This document shows positions 20,092-28,573 of a stretch of 64,000 bases of DNA, piece after piece. The position numbers and the translations under genes were made by a program. Position 1 is the stretch's first letter; every line of letters starts with the position of its first letter. Origin of the DNA: Alphaproteobacteria bacterium (GTDB taxonomy: Bacteria > Pseudomonadota > Alphaproteobacteria > SHVP01); contig JAVJOO010000002.1 of assembly GCA_040216735.1 (NCBI GenBank), positions 523,118 through 587,117 on the forward strand, given 5' to 3'. Below the pieces are notes generated by a model. It had not been told where the DNA came from and did not search any database. It saw nothing but the letters and a program-made list of their open reading frames with translations.

Positions 20092-21606
20092 TCAGTCTAG
20101 AAGCATGCCGCGCAAGGTGAAGAAGAACAGGGCCGCAAGAAGCGCGGCAGCGGGGACGGTGACGACCCAGGCCGCAGCGATTGTAAAGACATAGTGCCGC
20201 CGAACCAGTTTGCGCCGCCGGTCCTTCTTAAGGGTCTTCAGTTCGGCGTTCGTCAGTACGATCCCGGCATCGGCCGCGGCGGTCAGCGCAGCGGCCCGTT
20301 CGCCGGGCGCGGCGACGAGGGCCTGTCGGCGCCGGTTGGTGACGATCTCACGCAGGAATCCGACGCCGAAGATAGCGCCCAGCGCGATGTGGGTGGAGGA
20401 CACCGGTAGACCGAGCGCCGAGGCGACAAGGACGGTGATTGCCGCCGACAGGGCAACACAAAAGGCCCGGGCCCGGTCGAGTTTGGTGATCTTCTCGCCG
20501 ACCACACGGATCAGCTTGGGGCCGTAGAGACCTAAGCCGGCGGCGATCCCGATGGCGCCGACCGCCATAATCCAAAGCGGGACGGCGGCAGTTTGCGCGA
20601 TCTCGCCGGTGGTCACCGTGCTGACGATCGCGGCAAGGGGGCCGATCGCATTTGCGACATCGTTGGCGCCGTGCGCGAATGATAGAAGCGCCGCTGCGAA
20701 AATCAGCGGGATTGTGAAAAGATTGCTGACCGAACGGCGGCGGTTTTCCATGTCGCCCGCGGCGCGCGCGACAAAATGCCGGACGACGACATAGCCGACC
20801 AGGAATGCGGCAACGCCGACGACAGTGACCAAGGTTCCGTCCACCGCGATTAGGCGCTTCAGCCCCTTGGTCACGAGATACATCGCGAACGCAGCCGCCA
20901 TGACCGCAACCAAGATCGGCACCCAGCGACGGGCGGCGGCCACTTTGTCTTCCTTGTAAAGAATGAGGAATTTGATGGCGGCGAGGAACGCCGCAGCGAT
21001 GACCCCGCCCAGAACCGGCGAGATCACCCAACTCGCGGCGATGCCCGCCATCGTGCCCCAGTTGACCGCGTCGATCCCCGCCGCCGCGATCCCCGCCCCC
21101 ATGACCCCGCCGACGATCGAATGGGTTGTCGAGACAGGTGCACCGAGGAAGGTTGCGAGGTTGATCCACACCGCCGCTGACAGCAACGCGGCCATCATCG
21201 CCCAAACGAACACCTCGGCCGTGGGGATCGCCGCCGGGTCGATGATGCCCTTCGAGATCGTCTTGACGACATCGCCGCCCGCGATGATGGCCCCAGCCGC
21301 CTCGAACACCGCCGCGATCAGCAGCGCCCCAAGCATGGTCAACGCGCCGGAGCCGACGGCAGCGCCCACATTGTTGGCGACATCGTTGGCGCCAATGTTG
21401 AGTGCCATGTAGCCGCCGATCACCGCCGCGACGATGATGAGCGCATTGCCCTGGAATGTTCCGGTTTGAATGACGGCAAACGCCAGAACGCCGAGCAGGA
21501 ACAGCACGCCCAGGCCCAGGTTGAAGTTCTCCCGACCCACGCGGTAACGCGCCTGTTCGAGCCGCGAGTATTTCCGCAGATCCTTGTCGATCGTCCTTTT
21601 CGCCAT
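20092..21606 (-). CDS. pit: inorganic phosphate transporter, PiT family
   Basis: A 504-residue inner-membrane low-affinity phosphate transporter, taking up metal-phosphate with protons. Both copies of the family's repeated signature are present: NIGANDVANNVGAAVG near residue 75 and FAHGANDVANAIGP in the second half. A roughly 40-residue hydrophilic N-terminus and a charged loop before the final helix are normal for long PiT members. GGGAGGGG lies just before the ATG. A Pho box 57 bases upstream suggests PhoB control. In Sinorhizobium PhoB represses pit under phosphate starvation, so repression is likely here too; that part is by analogy. Confidence 0.93.
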   Translation of the reverse strand: MAKRTIDKDLRKYSRLEQARYRVGRENFNLGLGVLFLLGVLAFAVIQTGTFQGNALIIVAAVIGGYMALNIGANDVANNVGAAVGSGALTMLGALLIAAVFEAAGAIIAGGDVVKTISKGIIDPAAIPTAEVFVWAMMAALLSAAVWINLATFLGAPVSTTHSIVGGVMGAGIAAAGIDAVNWGTMAGIAASWVISPVLGGVIAAAFLAAIKFLILYKEDKVAAARRWVPILVAVMAAAFAMYLVTKGLKRLIAVDGTLVTVVGVAAFLVGYVVVRHFVARAAGDMENRRRSVSNLFTIPLIFAAALLSFAHGANDVANAIGPLAAIVSTVTTGEIAQTAAVPLWIMAVGAIGIAAGLGLYGPKLIRVVGEKITKLDRARAFCVALSAAITVLVASALGLPVSSTHIALGAIFGVGFLREIVTNRRRQALVAAPGERAAALTAAADAGIVLTNAELKTLKKDRRRKLVRRHYVFTIAAAWVVTVPAAALLAALFFFTLRGMLLD

Positions 21607-21662
21607 GCGGCCCCTCCCAGTGCAAACCGGCCCGTCGCGACCGTGGGGACCGCGGGGACAAT

Positions 21663-21691
21663 ATGACGGTTACATGACGGTTTTATGACAG
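21663..21691 (-). promoter_or_regulatory. Pho box (PhoB binding site) upstream of pit
   Basis: Three heptamers repeat with an exact 11-base period. Read on the minus strand they are CTGTCAT, CCGTCAT and CCGTCAT, separated by AAAA and GTAA. This is the PhoB box pattern of tandem CTGTCAT-like units. TATTGT follows at once and could be a -10 element. The box lies 57-85 bases upstream of the pit start and in no gene. Confidence 0.78.
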
Positions 21692-21693
21692 AT

Positions 21694-21720
21694 GTCACGA
21701 TGCCGTAATGGCAACGTCAC
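21694..21720 (-). terminator. imperfect hairpin after the SDR gene
   Basis: An inverted repeat with arms of 11 bases, nine of them matched, and a five-base centre begins 13 bases beyond the SDR stop. No T-run follows, so if it ends the olsB-SDR transcript it is a weak or factor-dependent terminator. It abuts the Pho box and could instead be part of that control region. Confidence 0.3.
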
Positions 21721-21733
21721 GGAACGGTCGCGC

Positions 21734-22564
21734 TCAGGGATTGGAGTCGGGGTCGGGCATCGCCGCCGGTGTAGTGAAAATGCCGGATAGCCCGCCGTCG
21801 ACCGGCAGGCTGACGCCAGTAATATAGGCGGCATCGTCGGAGGCGAGGAACACTGCGGCCTTGGCCACATCCCAACCGGTGCCCATGCGCCCCATCGGCA
21901 CCATGGCGTGGCGGTGGCGGACGACGGCGTCCCAGTCGCCCGGATAGGCGTCCTTGAAGGTATGCACGAGCGGCGTATCGATCAGACCGGGCTGGACGCA
22001 GTTCGCGCGAATGCCCTGGCGGGCATATTCCATCGCGACATTCTGGGTGAACTGTTTCACCGCGCCCTTGGCCGTATTGTAGACGACGCTGGGGAACCCC
22101 GCATAGCGTTCCGCCGAAATCGACGAAATGTTGGTCACCACACCCGCGCCCTGCGCGGCCATGATCGGCAGCACGTATTTGCAGGCGAGAAACATCGACT
22201 TGACGTTGACGTCCATGAGCCTGTCCCAGCGATCCTCGGGCAAGTCCACCGGGCCGCCGATCTCGGTGACGCCGAGATTATTATGGAGGATATCGATGCG
22301 CCCGAAGGACGCGACGCAGGCATCGACCATGGCGCGCACCGCGGCAGCGTCGGTTGCATCGCAGGTATGCGTGACGCAGGTCGCGCCCTCCTCGTCGATG
22401 AGTCGTTTGGTTTCGGCGACGGCTTCGGCATCGATATCGACGGCGAAGACCTTGGCCCCCTCGCGTCCATAGAGAATTGCCGAAGCTTTGCCGTTACCAA
22501 GGCCGGGGCCAATCGAGCCCGCACCGATCACCAGCGCGACTTTGTCTTGGAGGCGTGCGGTCAT
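21734..22564 (-). CDS. short-chain dehydrogenase/reductase
   Basis: A 276-residue classical SDR. The cofactor loop is GAGSIGPGLGNG near residues 15-26; the acidic residue in FAVDID after the second strand points to NAD(H). The catalytic Ser is in TNISSIS, and Tyr and Lys are in VVYNTAKGAV. Family members catalyse reversible oxidation of alcohols or 3-oxoacyl groups; the substrate is not readable. It begins 5 bases after olsB ends on the same strand, so the two are almost surely co-transcribed. Whether it works in lipid metabolism with OlsB is a guess from position. Confidence 0.88.
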   Translation of the reverse strand: MTARLQDKVALVIGAGSIGPGLGNGKASAILYGREGAKVFAVDIDAEAVAETKRLIDEEGATCVTHTCDATDAAAVRAMVDACVASFGRIDILHNNLGVTEIGGPVDLPEDRWDRLMDVNVKSMFLACKYVLPIMAAQGAGVVTNISSISAERYAGFPSVVYNTAKGAVKQFTQNVAMEYARQGIRANCVQPGLIDTPLVHTFKDAYPGDWDAVVRHRHAMVPMGRMGTGWDVAKAAVFLASDDAAYITGVSLPVDGGLSGIFTTPAAMPDPDSNP

Positions 22565-22569
22565 CGCGG

Positions 22570-23349
22570 TCAGGCGGGAACGTCGCGCTCGAAGTAGTCA
22601 TGGTACTTGTCGGGGAGGTTTTCCATGGCAAGAACCATGAAGACGTCCGTGGTGCCGAATTGATGGTCAATCACTGCCCCGTCGCCGCACACCCCGCCGA
22701 GGCGCAAATAGGCGCGGATCAATGCCGGGACCTGCTTCATCGCACTGCGTGGGCTGATGTCGTCTTTGGCGATTCGGTCCATTGGGACATGCCGATCGGC
22801 CAGCGCGCGCACCCGCAATTCGGGCGGCGCAAGGTGGAAGTGGTAGAGGTAGGACAACGGTACCGCGAGTGCCTCCGGGTCGGTGCCGGGAAAACTGGCG
22901 CACCCGAAGATTCGCTCGACATTGTTATTGCGATAGTACTGGGCAAGTCCCCGCCACAATAACTCGACGATGCGCTGGTTGCGGTAGTCGGCGTGGACGC
23001 ACGACCGACCAATCTCGGCGGCATTTCGCCGGCCAAACCCGCTGACGAAATCGGCGATGTCGTATTCGCTGGACGAGTAGTAGCCGCCATGGGCTTCTGC
23101 GTCCGGGCGCAGCAACATCCGGTAGGTGCCGACGATTCGATCACCGGCCGGGCGTTCGCGGTCGATCACCAGTAGATGGTCGCAGATCGTGTCGAATCGG
23201 TCGAAATCCCGCCGTGTCTCGCGCATTTCGGGCGAGGGTTCGGCGGCCATTTCCTCGTAGAAGACGTGATAACGCAGGCGCTGCGCCGCCGCGATGTCGG
23301 CGGGGTCGCGCGTTAGACGGATTTCGTATCGGCCGTCAGCAGACAGCAC
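22570..23349 (-). CDS. olsB: ornithine-acyl-ACP N-acyltransferase (OlsB-like)
   Basis: A 259-residue GNAT-fold acyltransferase of the OlsB family (COG3176). Seen in sequence: RYEIRLTRDPADIAAAQRLR at the N-terminus, YHVFYEEM, an acyl-donor-binding segment EIGRSCVHADYRN, and the C-terminal run up to AMENLPDKYHDYF, all in the family order. OlsB puts a 3-hydroxyacyl chain on the alpha-amino group of ornithine, the first step of ornithine lipid synthesis at the inner membrane; OlsA is not in the window. The start is GTG at 23349; TTG codons further up are possible. In other alphaproteobacteria olsB is induced by phosphate limitation, and pit with its Pho box is next but one. I found no Pho box before olsB itself. 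Confidence 0.83.
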   Translation of the reverse strand: MLSADGRYEIRLTRDPADIAAAQRLRYHVFYEEMAAEPSPEMRETRRDFDRFDTICDHLLVIDRERPAGDRIVGTYRMLLRPDAEAHGGYYSSSEYDIADFVSGFGRRNAAEIGRSCVHADYRNQRIVELLWRGLAQYYRNNNVERIFGCASFPGTDPEALAVPLSYLYHFHLAPPELRVRALADRHVPMDRIAKDDISPRSAMKQVPALIRAYLRLGGVCGDGAVIDHQFGTTDVFMVLAMENLPDKYHDYFERDVPA

Positions 23350-23481
23350 GGATTGTCTCGATCAAGCGGCGCCCCTTCGCCAAAGACCCAAAGCCCTCGG
23401 CGCGCATTCTATTCCCGAGATTGCGGCGATCAAATGAAACGGGCCGCACCGTCGCTGCCCATTCCACCCGACAAAACGGGA

Positions 23482-23652
23482 CTAGCCCTTTTTGTCTTGG
23501 TCGACCGGCTTGGTTTGAAGCGGCGCGGACTGCGCCGTGGTGATTTGCTTCTCACTCGCCGTATGAAAGAACCCGCCGCAGCCTTGTGCAAATGTCGGCC
23601 CACTGAAGGCCAGCACCCCTGCCACGACGACCGTCCACCCGATAGTGCGCAT
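23482..23652 (-). CDS. small secreted protein of unknown function
   Basis: A 56-residue protein: a hydrophobic signal peptide of about 22 residues ending at SGPTFAQ, then CGGFFHTASEKQITT and a Thr/Gln/Ala-rich tail ending in two lysines. AGGAGG lies five bases before the ATG at 23652; another ATG at 23655 is too close to it. The frame continues far upstream, but that part lies antisense to the methyltransferase gene and has no such site. A single Cys stands just after the predicted cleavage point, but the signal lacks a proper lipobox. I do not recognise a family. Confidence 0.6.
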   Translation of the reverse strand: MRTIGWTVVVAGVLAFSGPTFAQGCGGFFHTASEKQITTAQSAPLQTKPVDQDKKG

Positions 23653-23806
23653 CATTCCCTCCTGGGATTGTTGGCCCGCTGACTTTAGCCTCCGCCGCAC
23701 GTGCGGGCAAACCGCCGGCCCCGCCCCAAACAGCGGACCCCGCCGCACAAATGTCTTGGTTGGGGAGCGCTTGACGCCGACGCCCCGAATCGCAGAGGGT
23801 CGCGCG

Positions 23807-24556
23807 ATGGACGACCGCAACGCCTGCCCGGTGTGCAATGGGCACGACCACACGCTTTTTGCCGAAAAAGCTGGCCACCGCATCGTGCGATGTTCGGGCT
23901 GTACTTTCATTTTCCAGGCGCCACTACCCGGAGCCGACGAAACCGCCGCGCTCTATGACGACGCCTATGCGGGGGCGACGGCGGGCTACTTCGGCAAGGT
24001 CGACAAGAAAATGCGGCGCTCGCGCGGGCGCGCACGCCGGTTGCGCCGCCTGGCGGCGGGTCCGGCGGCACGCTTTCTGGATATCGGGGCGAGCGGCGGG
24101 TTCATGGTCGAAGCGGCCCGTGAGACCGGGTTCGATGTCCAGGGAATTGAACTCGACCCGAAATCTGTCGCCTATGCGCGCCAGCACTATCCCGCATGCC
24201 CCATCTTTCACGGTACGGTGGAGGCTTTTGTACGCAACGAACCCTCGGCGGCGGCAGGGTTTGAGATGATCTATTGCGCCGAAGTCATCGAGCATGTGCC
24301 CGACGTCAATGCATTCGTCGCGGCGATCGCCCGATTGCTGAAACCGGAGGGACGGCTTTACCTGACCACGCCCGACATCGGCCATTGGCGGCGGCCCCGC
24401 GATATCCAGCGCTGGGATGCGTTCGATCCGCCGTCCCATTGTCTATATTTCGATCGGAATTCTCTGACCCGGCTGCTGGCCAAACACGGATTGCGAATCG
24501 TCCGCCGCGCGACGGCCTTCAAGCCCGGGCTAAAGGTTCTCGTCGCCCGCGCCTGA
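23807..24556 (+). CDS. class I SAM-dependent methyltransferase with N-terminal zinc ribbon
   Basis: A 249-residue protein. The first 30 residues hold a four-cysteine zinc-binding unit (CPVCNG, then CSGC). The methyltransferase core follows: motif I FLDIGASGGFMVEAA at about 87-101, an acidic residue in GIELDPKS for the SAM ribose, and EVIEHVPD after strand 4. This is the Methyltransf_23 arrangement often seen in surface-polysaccharide or secondary-metabolite methylation, but the substrate is unknown. ATG at 23807 places the zinc ribbon at the N-terminus; the frame stays open further left only through intergenic DNA. It is divergent from the small secreted protein. Confidence 0.82.
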   Translation: MDDRNACPVCNGHDHTLFAEKAGHRIVRCSGCTFIFQAPLPGADETAALYDDAYAGATAGYFGKVDKKMRRSRGRARRLRRLAAGPAARFLDIGASGGFMVEAARETGFDVQGIELDPKSVAYARQHYPACPIFHGTVEAFVRNEPSAAAGFEMIYCAEVIEHVPDVNAFVAAIARLLKPEGRLYLTTPDIGHWRRPRDIQRWDAFDPPSHCLYFDRNSLTRLLAKHGLRIVRRATAFKPGLKVLVARA

Positions 24557-24702
24557 CTGAGACTCCCGTGGGAATGATCCCCAATTTCTTGCCCACCGAA
24601 TTGTTCCAGGTGTTTGATCCTGAACATCGCCGGCCGGCAAGGATTGTCGAAAATCGCAGGCCAAGAAGCAGTCAAACGTTTACCTAACGATCAATTCTCG
24701 AG

Positions 24703-25968
24703 ATGCGCCAACCAAAGATTTTTACAACGATTCAGACCTATAGCTGGTCTCTTTTCGCAGCTGACCTGGTAGCGGGGGCAACCGTTGCCATGGTCGCTCT
24801 GCCGCTCAGCCTCGCCATTGCGATAGCGTCTGGTGCCGACCCGGCCAAGGGACTTGTCACCGCAATCGTTGCAGGATTTCTGATCTCATTGCTTGGCGGC
24901 AGCCGGGTGCAGATCGGTGGACCAACCGGCGCATTTATTGTCGTTGTTTTCGGGGTGATTTCCAATCACGGCTATGACGGTCTCGTCCTGGCAACATTCA
25001 TTGCAGGTATCATTTTGCTTGTTGCCGGGTATTTTCGCGCTGGAAATTTGATTGCTTTTGTTCCGGAGGCCGTGGTGAACGGATTCACCATTGGCATTGG
25101 AATTATCATCGCAACCAGTCAACTCCAGGATTTTCTCGGACTCTCAGTTGATAATATCCCCGCCGATTTTCTCGAGAAAATACCCGCACTTTGGAGCGCT
25201 CGCGAGACCTTCAGTCCTGTTCCATTTGCCATCGCAATCGTCACTCTCCTTTCGATTATCGTTCTGCGGCGCGTTGCCCCCCGCTTTCCGGGTCTCATTG
25301 TTGCCGTAGGGGTTGGATCTGCCTTGGTCGCTTTCATGTCCTTACCGGTGGATACGATCGCCTCCCGATTTGGGGAACTTCCAGCCCACCTACCCTGGCC
25401 GCAACTGCCGGATCTTTCACCATCTCGAATCATTGAGCTCCTGCCTTCGGCTTTCGTTATCGCTTTCTTGGCGGCGGTCGAGTCACTTCTATCCGCCATG
25501 GTTGCGGACAAGATGATCGAAGGAAGTCATAGGCCTAATGCCGAGTTGACTGCCCAAGGTGTCGCCAATGTGGCGTCGGCTCTTTTCACAGGTCTCCCGG
25601 CGACCGGCGCGATTGCGCGAACGGCGACCAACATCAAGGCTGGGGGAAAAACGCCCGTGGCGGGGATTGTCCACGCTGTCGTTATTCTCTTGATAATGCT
25701 TCTTGCCGCGCCGTATGCGAGTTACCTCGCCATGCCGGCTCTTGCCGCGCTTTTGATCCTCACCGCATGGAACATGACCGAACCACACAAGTGGCGTGCT
25801 TACGCTAGCGGGAGAAGAAGCGACGTATTTCTTCTGTTACTTACTCTGGCACTCACCGTCGTGGTCGATTTGACAGTGGCCATCGGCGTAGGCGTTTCGA
25901 TTGGTTTTGCTCTGCGCTTGAGCAGACGTAAGTCTGTGAAGAGCGACTGGACGCCACCTGAGCGATGA
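24703..25968 (+). CDS. SulP-family anion transporter without STAS domain
   Basis: A 421-residue membrane protein. VAMVALPLSLAIAIASGADP and LLGGSRVQIGGPTGAFIVVV are the SulP signatures. The protein stops after the last helix (GVSIGFALRLSRRKS) and lacks the cytoplasmic STAS domain that most SulP proteins carry. Substrates in the family are sulfate, bicarbonate or dicarboxylates; none can be chosen. Base composition differs from its surroundings: a sampled 60-base stretch at 25021-25080 is about half GC, and codons end in A or T far more often than in neighbouring genes. This suggests recent acquisition. Confidence 0.88.
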   Translation: MRQPKIFTTIQTYSWSLFAADLVAGATVAMVALPLSLAIAIASGADPAKGLVTAIVAGFLISLLGGSRVQIGGPTGAFIVVVFGVISNHGYDGLVLATFIAGIILLVAGYFRAGNLIAFVPEAVVNGFTIGIGIIIATSQLQDFLGLSVDNIPADFLEKIPALWSARETFSPVPFAIAIVTLLSIIVLRRVAPRFPGLIVAVGVGSALVAFMSLPVDTIASRFGELPAHLPWPQLPDLSPSRIIELLPSAFVIAFLAAVESLLSAMVADKMIEGSHRPNAELTAQGVANVASALFTGLPATGAIARTATNIKAGGKTPVAGIVHAVVILLIMLLAAPYASYLAMPALAALLILTAWNMTEPHKWRAYASGRRSDVFLLLLTLALTVVVDLTVAIGVGVSIGFALRLSRRKSVKSDWTPPER

Positions 25969-26086
25969 ACGGTGCGATTCAAAATCGTGAGCCGCGCAAA
26001 GTATCAAAGAAGATTGGCGGGCAGGTCCACTGGCAGTTCTCGTCGGCGATCCTATTCGTCCGAGAGGTCCGCGGTCCGTCGCTTAA

Positions 26087-27880
26087 TCAGTTCGCGGCAT
26101 CCTTGGCCCACCAGGTTTCAAGCACGAAACCGTAGGTCGGAATAGTTTGCGGTCGTGCAAATTTATCCCAATAGGCAAGGCGGTCGCCGCGCTGATGATA
26201 GAGCGGGATTACGTAGTGTCCTGCGAGGAGAACCCGGTCGAGAGCGCGCATTGCGCTCACCAATTGCGCGCGGTCGCGTGATGCAGTGACCTGATAGATC
26301 ATCGCATCTACCGCCGCGCTCTTGACCCCGATGTAATTGCGAGTGCCCTCCTGATCGGCGGCGGCGGTGCCCCAGTAGTGGGCCTGTTCGTTGCCCGGAG
26401 ACAAGGTGATGCGCCAAGTATGAACGATCATGTCGTAATCGTATGTCTGGCGGCGAAACTCATACTGGGCGGTGTCGACCGTACGCACGCTAACCTTGAT
26501 TCCCAGCCGCTCAAGGTTACGCACGAATGTCAGCGCAATGCGCTCGTCCTCGGGAAAGACCAACAGGATTTCGAAGGCGAACGGCGTCCCGTCGCTGGCG
26601 CGCACCATCGCGCCGTCGCGGACCACCCATCCCGCGTCCTGCAGTAATTGTCGCGCGGTGCGCAGGTTGGCGCGATTGTTGCCGGTGCCGTCGCTGCGTG
26701 GCAGCTGTTGCGGCGCGGCGAATACCGCCGCCGGTACTTGACCGCGCCAGGGTTCGAGCAGGGCCAGCTCCGCCGGGGTCGGCGGGCCCGTGGCGGCCAG
26801 ATCGGAATTGGCGAAGAAGCTGGTCGTGCGCTCGAACGCGCCGTGCAACAGGTTGGCGTTGATCCACTCGAAATCGAAAGCGTAGCCCAGGGCCTCGCGC
26901 ACGCGCGGATCGGCGAACAGGTCGCGGCGGGTGTTGAACACCAGCGCGCGCATCCCGGCGGGCCGGCCGTTGGCGATTTCCTCGCGCTTGACGCGGCCAT
27001 CTTTGACGGCGGGAAAATCGTAGGCGGTGGCCCATTGGGTGGCCGACCCTTCGGCGCGAAAATCGAAGGCGCCGGTCTTGAACGCCTCGAACAACACATT
27101 GCCGTCGCGGAAATACTCGTACTCGACGACGTCGAAGTTGTCCTGGCCGCGATTGACGGCAAGGTCTTTGCCCCAGTAATCGGCGACGCGTTCGTAGCGA
27201 ATGCGCCGCCCGGGATCTACCGCGGCAACCCGGTAGGGACCGCTGCCGAGCGGCGGTTCGAGCGTGGATTCGTCGAAGGGCCGAGTCGCGTAATAGGCCT
27301 TGGAGAGGATCGGCATCAAGCCCATGAGCAAAGGCAGTTCACGGTCGGCCTGGTCGGGATCGAAAGCGAAACGAACGCCACGCGTGCCCACCCGTTCGAC
27401 CCGAGTGACCTTACGGTAGAACAACTGCATGTTGGCCTGGCCCCGGTCGCGCAGGGTTTCGTGGGAAAAAATCACGTCGTCGATGGTGATAGGAGTACCG
27501 TCGTGGAAGCGCGCCTCCGGGCGCAGGGTGAATTCGACCCAGCTCCGGTCGTCGGGCGTCTCGACCGTTTCGGCGATCAATCCGTAAAGCGTAAACGGCT
27601 CGTCCCAAACCCGCTTGAGCAAACTTTCAAAGACGTGGTGCCGTCCGGCGGCGGGGGTGCCCTTGAGAATGTAGGGGTTGAGCGAATCGAACGTCCCCTG
27701 GAGGCCGCGCCCCAGGCTTCCCCCCTTGGGCGCATCCGGGTTGACGTAGTCGAGGTGTTCGAACCCGGCCGGATACTTCGGGGCCCCGTGCATGGCGATG
27801 CCGTGCATCGGCTCCGCCGACGCGGTGACCACCGACCCAACCAGAAAGACGGCGAGCGCGGCACCGCGCCACGCAAACAC
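26087..27880 (-). CDS. YejA-like extracellular peptide-binding protein
   Basis: A 597-residue periplasmic solute-binding protein of family 5. A signal peptide (FAWRGAALAVFLVGSVVTAS) is followed by GIAMHGAPKYPAGFEHLDYV and PKGGSLGRGLQGTFDSLNPY, the pattern of YejA and similar peptide or microcin-C-type binders. GSGPYRV and ALGYAFDFEWIN are further family landmarks. The start is GTG at 27880, ten bases after GGAGG; the frame stays open to 28558 but that extension only shadows the upstream gene. No ABC permease or ATPase gene is near, so it is an orphan. Instead it lies 5 bases behind three paralogous membrane-protein genes on the same strand. Confidence 0.88.
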   Translation of the reverse strand: MFAWRGAALAVFLVGSVVTASAEPMHGIAMHGAPKYPAGFEHLDYVNPDAPKGGSLGRGLQGTFDSLNPYILKGTPAAGRHHVFESLLKRVWDEPFTLYGLIAETVETPDDRSWVEFTLRPEARFHDGTPITIDDVIFSHETLRDRGQANMQLFYRKVTRVERVGTRGVRFAFDPDQADRELPLLMGLMPILSKAYYATRPFDESTLEPPLGSGPYRVAAVDPGRRIRYERVADYWGKDLAVNRGQDNFDVVEYEYFRDGNVLFEAFKTGAFDFRAEGSATQWATAYDFPAVKDGRVKREEIANGRPAGMRALVFNTRRDLFADPRVREALGYAFDFEWINANLLHGAFERTTSFFANSDLAATGPPTPAELALLEPWRGQVPAAVFAAPQQLPRSDGTGNNRANLRTARQLLQDAGWVVRDGAMVRASDGTPFAFEILLVFPEDERIALTFVRNLERLGIKVSVRTVDTAQYEFRRQTYDYDMIVHTWRITLSPGNEQAHYWGTAAADQEGTRNYIGVKSAAVDAMIYQVTASRDRAQLVSAMRALDRVLLAGHYVIPLYHQRGDRLAYWDKFARPQTIPTYGFVLETWWAKDAAN

Positions 27881-27885
27881 CGGAC

Positions 27886-28563
27886 TTAGCCTCCGAATAG
27901 GATCTCGTGGTTCATGCCGAGAAACGCCGTGATCGCGGCGAAGATCCAAATACCGATGACGAAGGGAACGGCGTGGTTCAACGAGCGAGTCATTTGCGCT
28001 TCGACCGCAGGCGATGAGCCCTCGGTCATCAGCTTGCCGAAGGCCGCGCCGAACGGCGTGAAGGTCACGCGGATTCCAACGCCACAGGCCACGGCACCAG
28101 CGAACAGCAGGATCTTGATCGGCAGCCAGTCGGTTTGGTAAGGCCCGGCGCCCGCGAGCGAGGTAATCGCCGGGATCGCCAATGCCGCAATAAACGCAAA
28201 GCGCAAAAAGAGATCGATCCGGGTCAGGCGCTTGGCTTGTTCGCTGCCCTCGCGGTGATGGATTTGCCAGACCATGACGAGCCACACGACGGCCGCAATC
28301 CACACGAGATAGAGCCACACCCCGTCGATCGGCGAATAGCCCAAATTGGCGGCCAGCGTCGCCCCAACGGGAAACGTCAGCAGCAGCATGTAACGCGGGA
28401 TCATATCGATCCACGCGAGCACCTTGAGCAGCGTGGCGCGGGTTTGCGGCGTGTATTTCGGATTCACGACATGGCGCGCGGCGTAGAACACACCGAGATC
28501 GGCGCCGACCCAATAGACGAAGGTCAACACATGCAGCAGCTTGAAGATGTCCTGCCAATCCAT
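27886..28563 (-). CDS. membrane protein of a three-paralog set, copy 1
   Basis: A 225-residue protein with about six membrane helices. The N-terminal helix carries LLHVLTFVYWVGADLGVFY, with His11, Trp18 and Asp22 shared by all three copies. Also shared are a TRA triplet, FPVGATLA, DLFLRFA, IKILLFAGAVACG and an EGSSPAVEA motif before the last helix. The fold looks similar to CopD/DUF2269-type membrane proteins, some of which carry haem, but I cannot assign a function. GGGAGGC precedes the ATG. Gaps to the neighbours are 5 bases (binding protein) and 10 bases (copy 2). Confidence 0.72.
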   Translation of the reverse strand: MDWQDIFKLLHVLTFVYWVGADLGVFYAARHVVNPKYTPQTRATLLKVLAWIDMIPRYMLLLTFPVGATLAANLGYSPIDGVWLYLVWIAAVVWLVMVWQIHHREGSEQAKRLTRIDLFLRFAFIAALAIPAITSLAGAGPYQTDWLPIKILLFAGAVACGVGIRVTFTPFGAAFGKLMTEGSSPAVEAQMTRSLNHAVPFVIGIWIFAAITAFLGMNHEILFGG

Positions 28564-28573
28564 GGCCGCCTCC

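Noticed and set aside
27881-28558. N-terminal extension of the binding protein to 823 residues
   Set aside because: The extra residues overlap the membrane-protein gene in another frame and precede a proper signal peptide with its own GTG and GGAGG.
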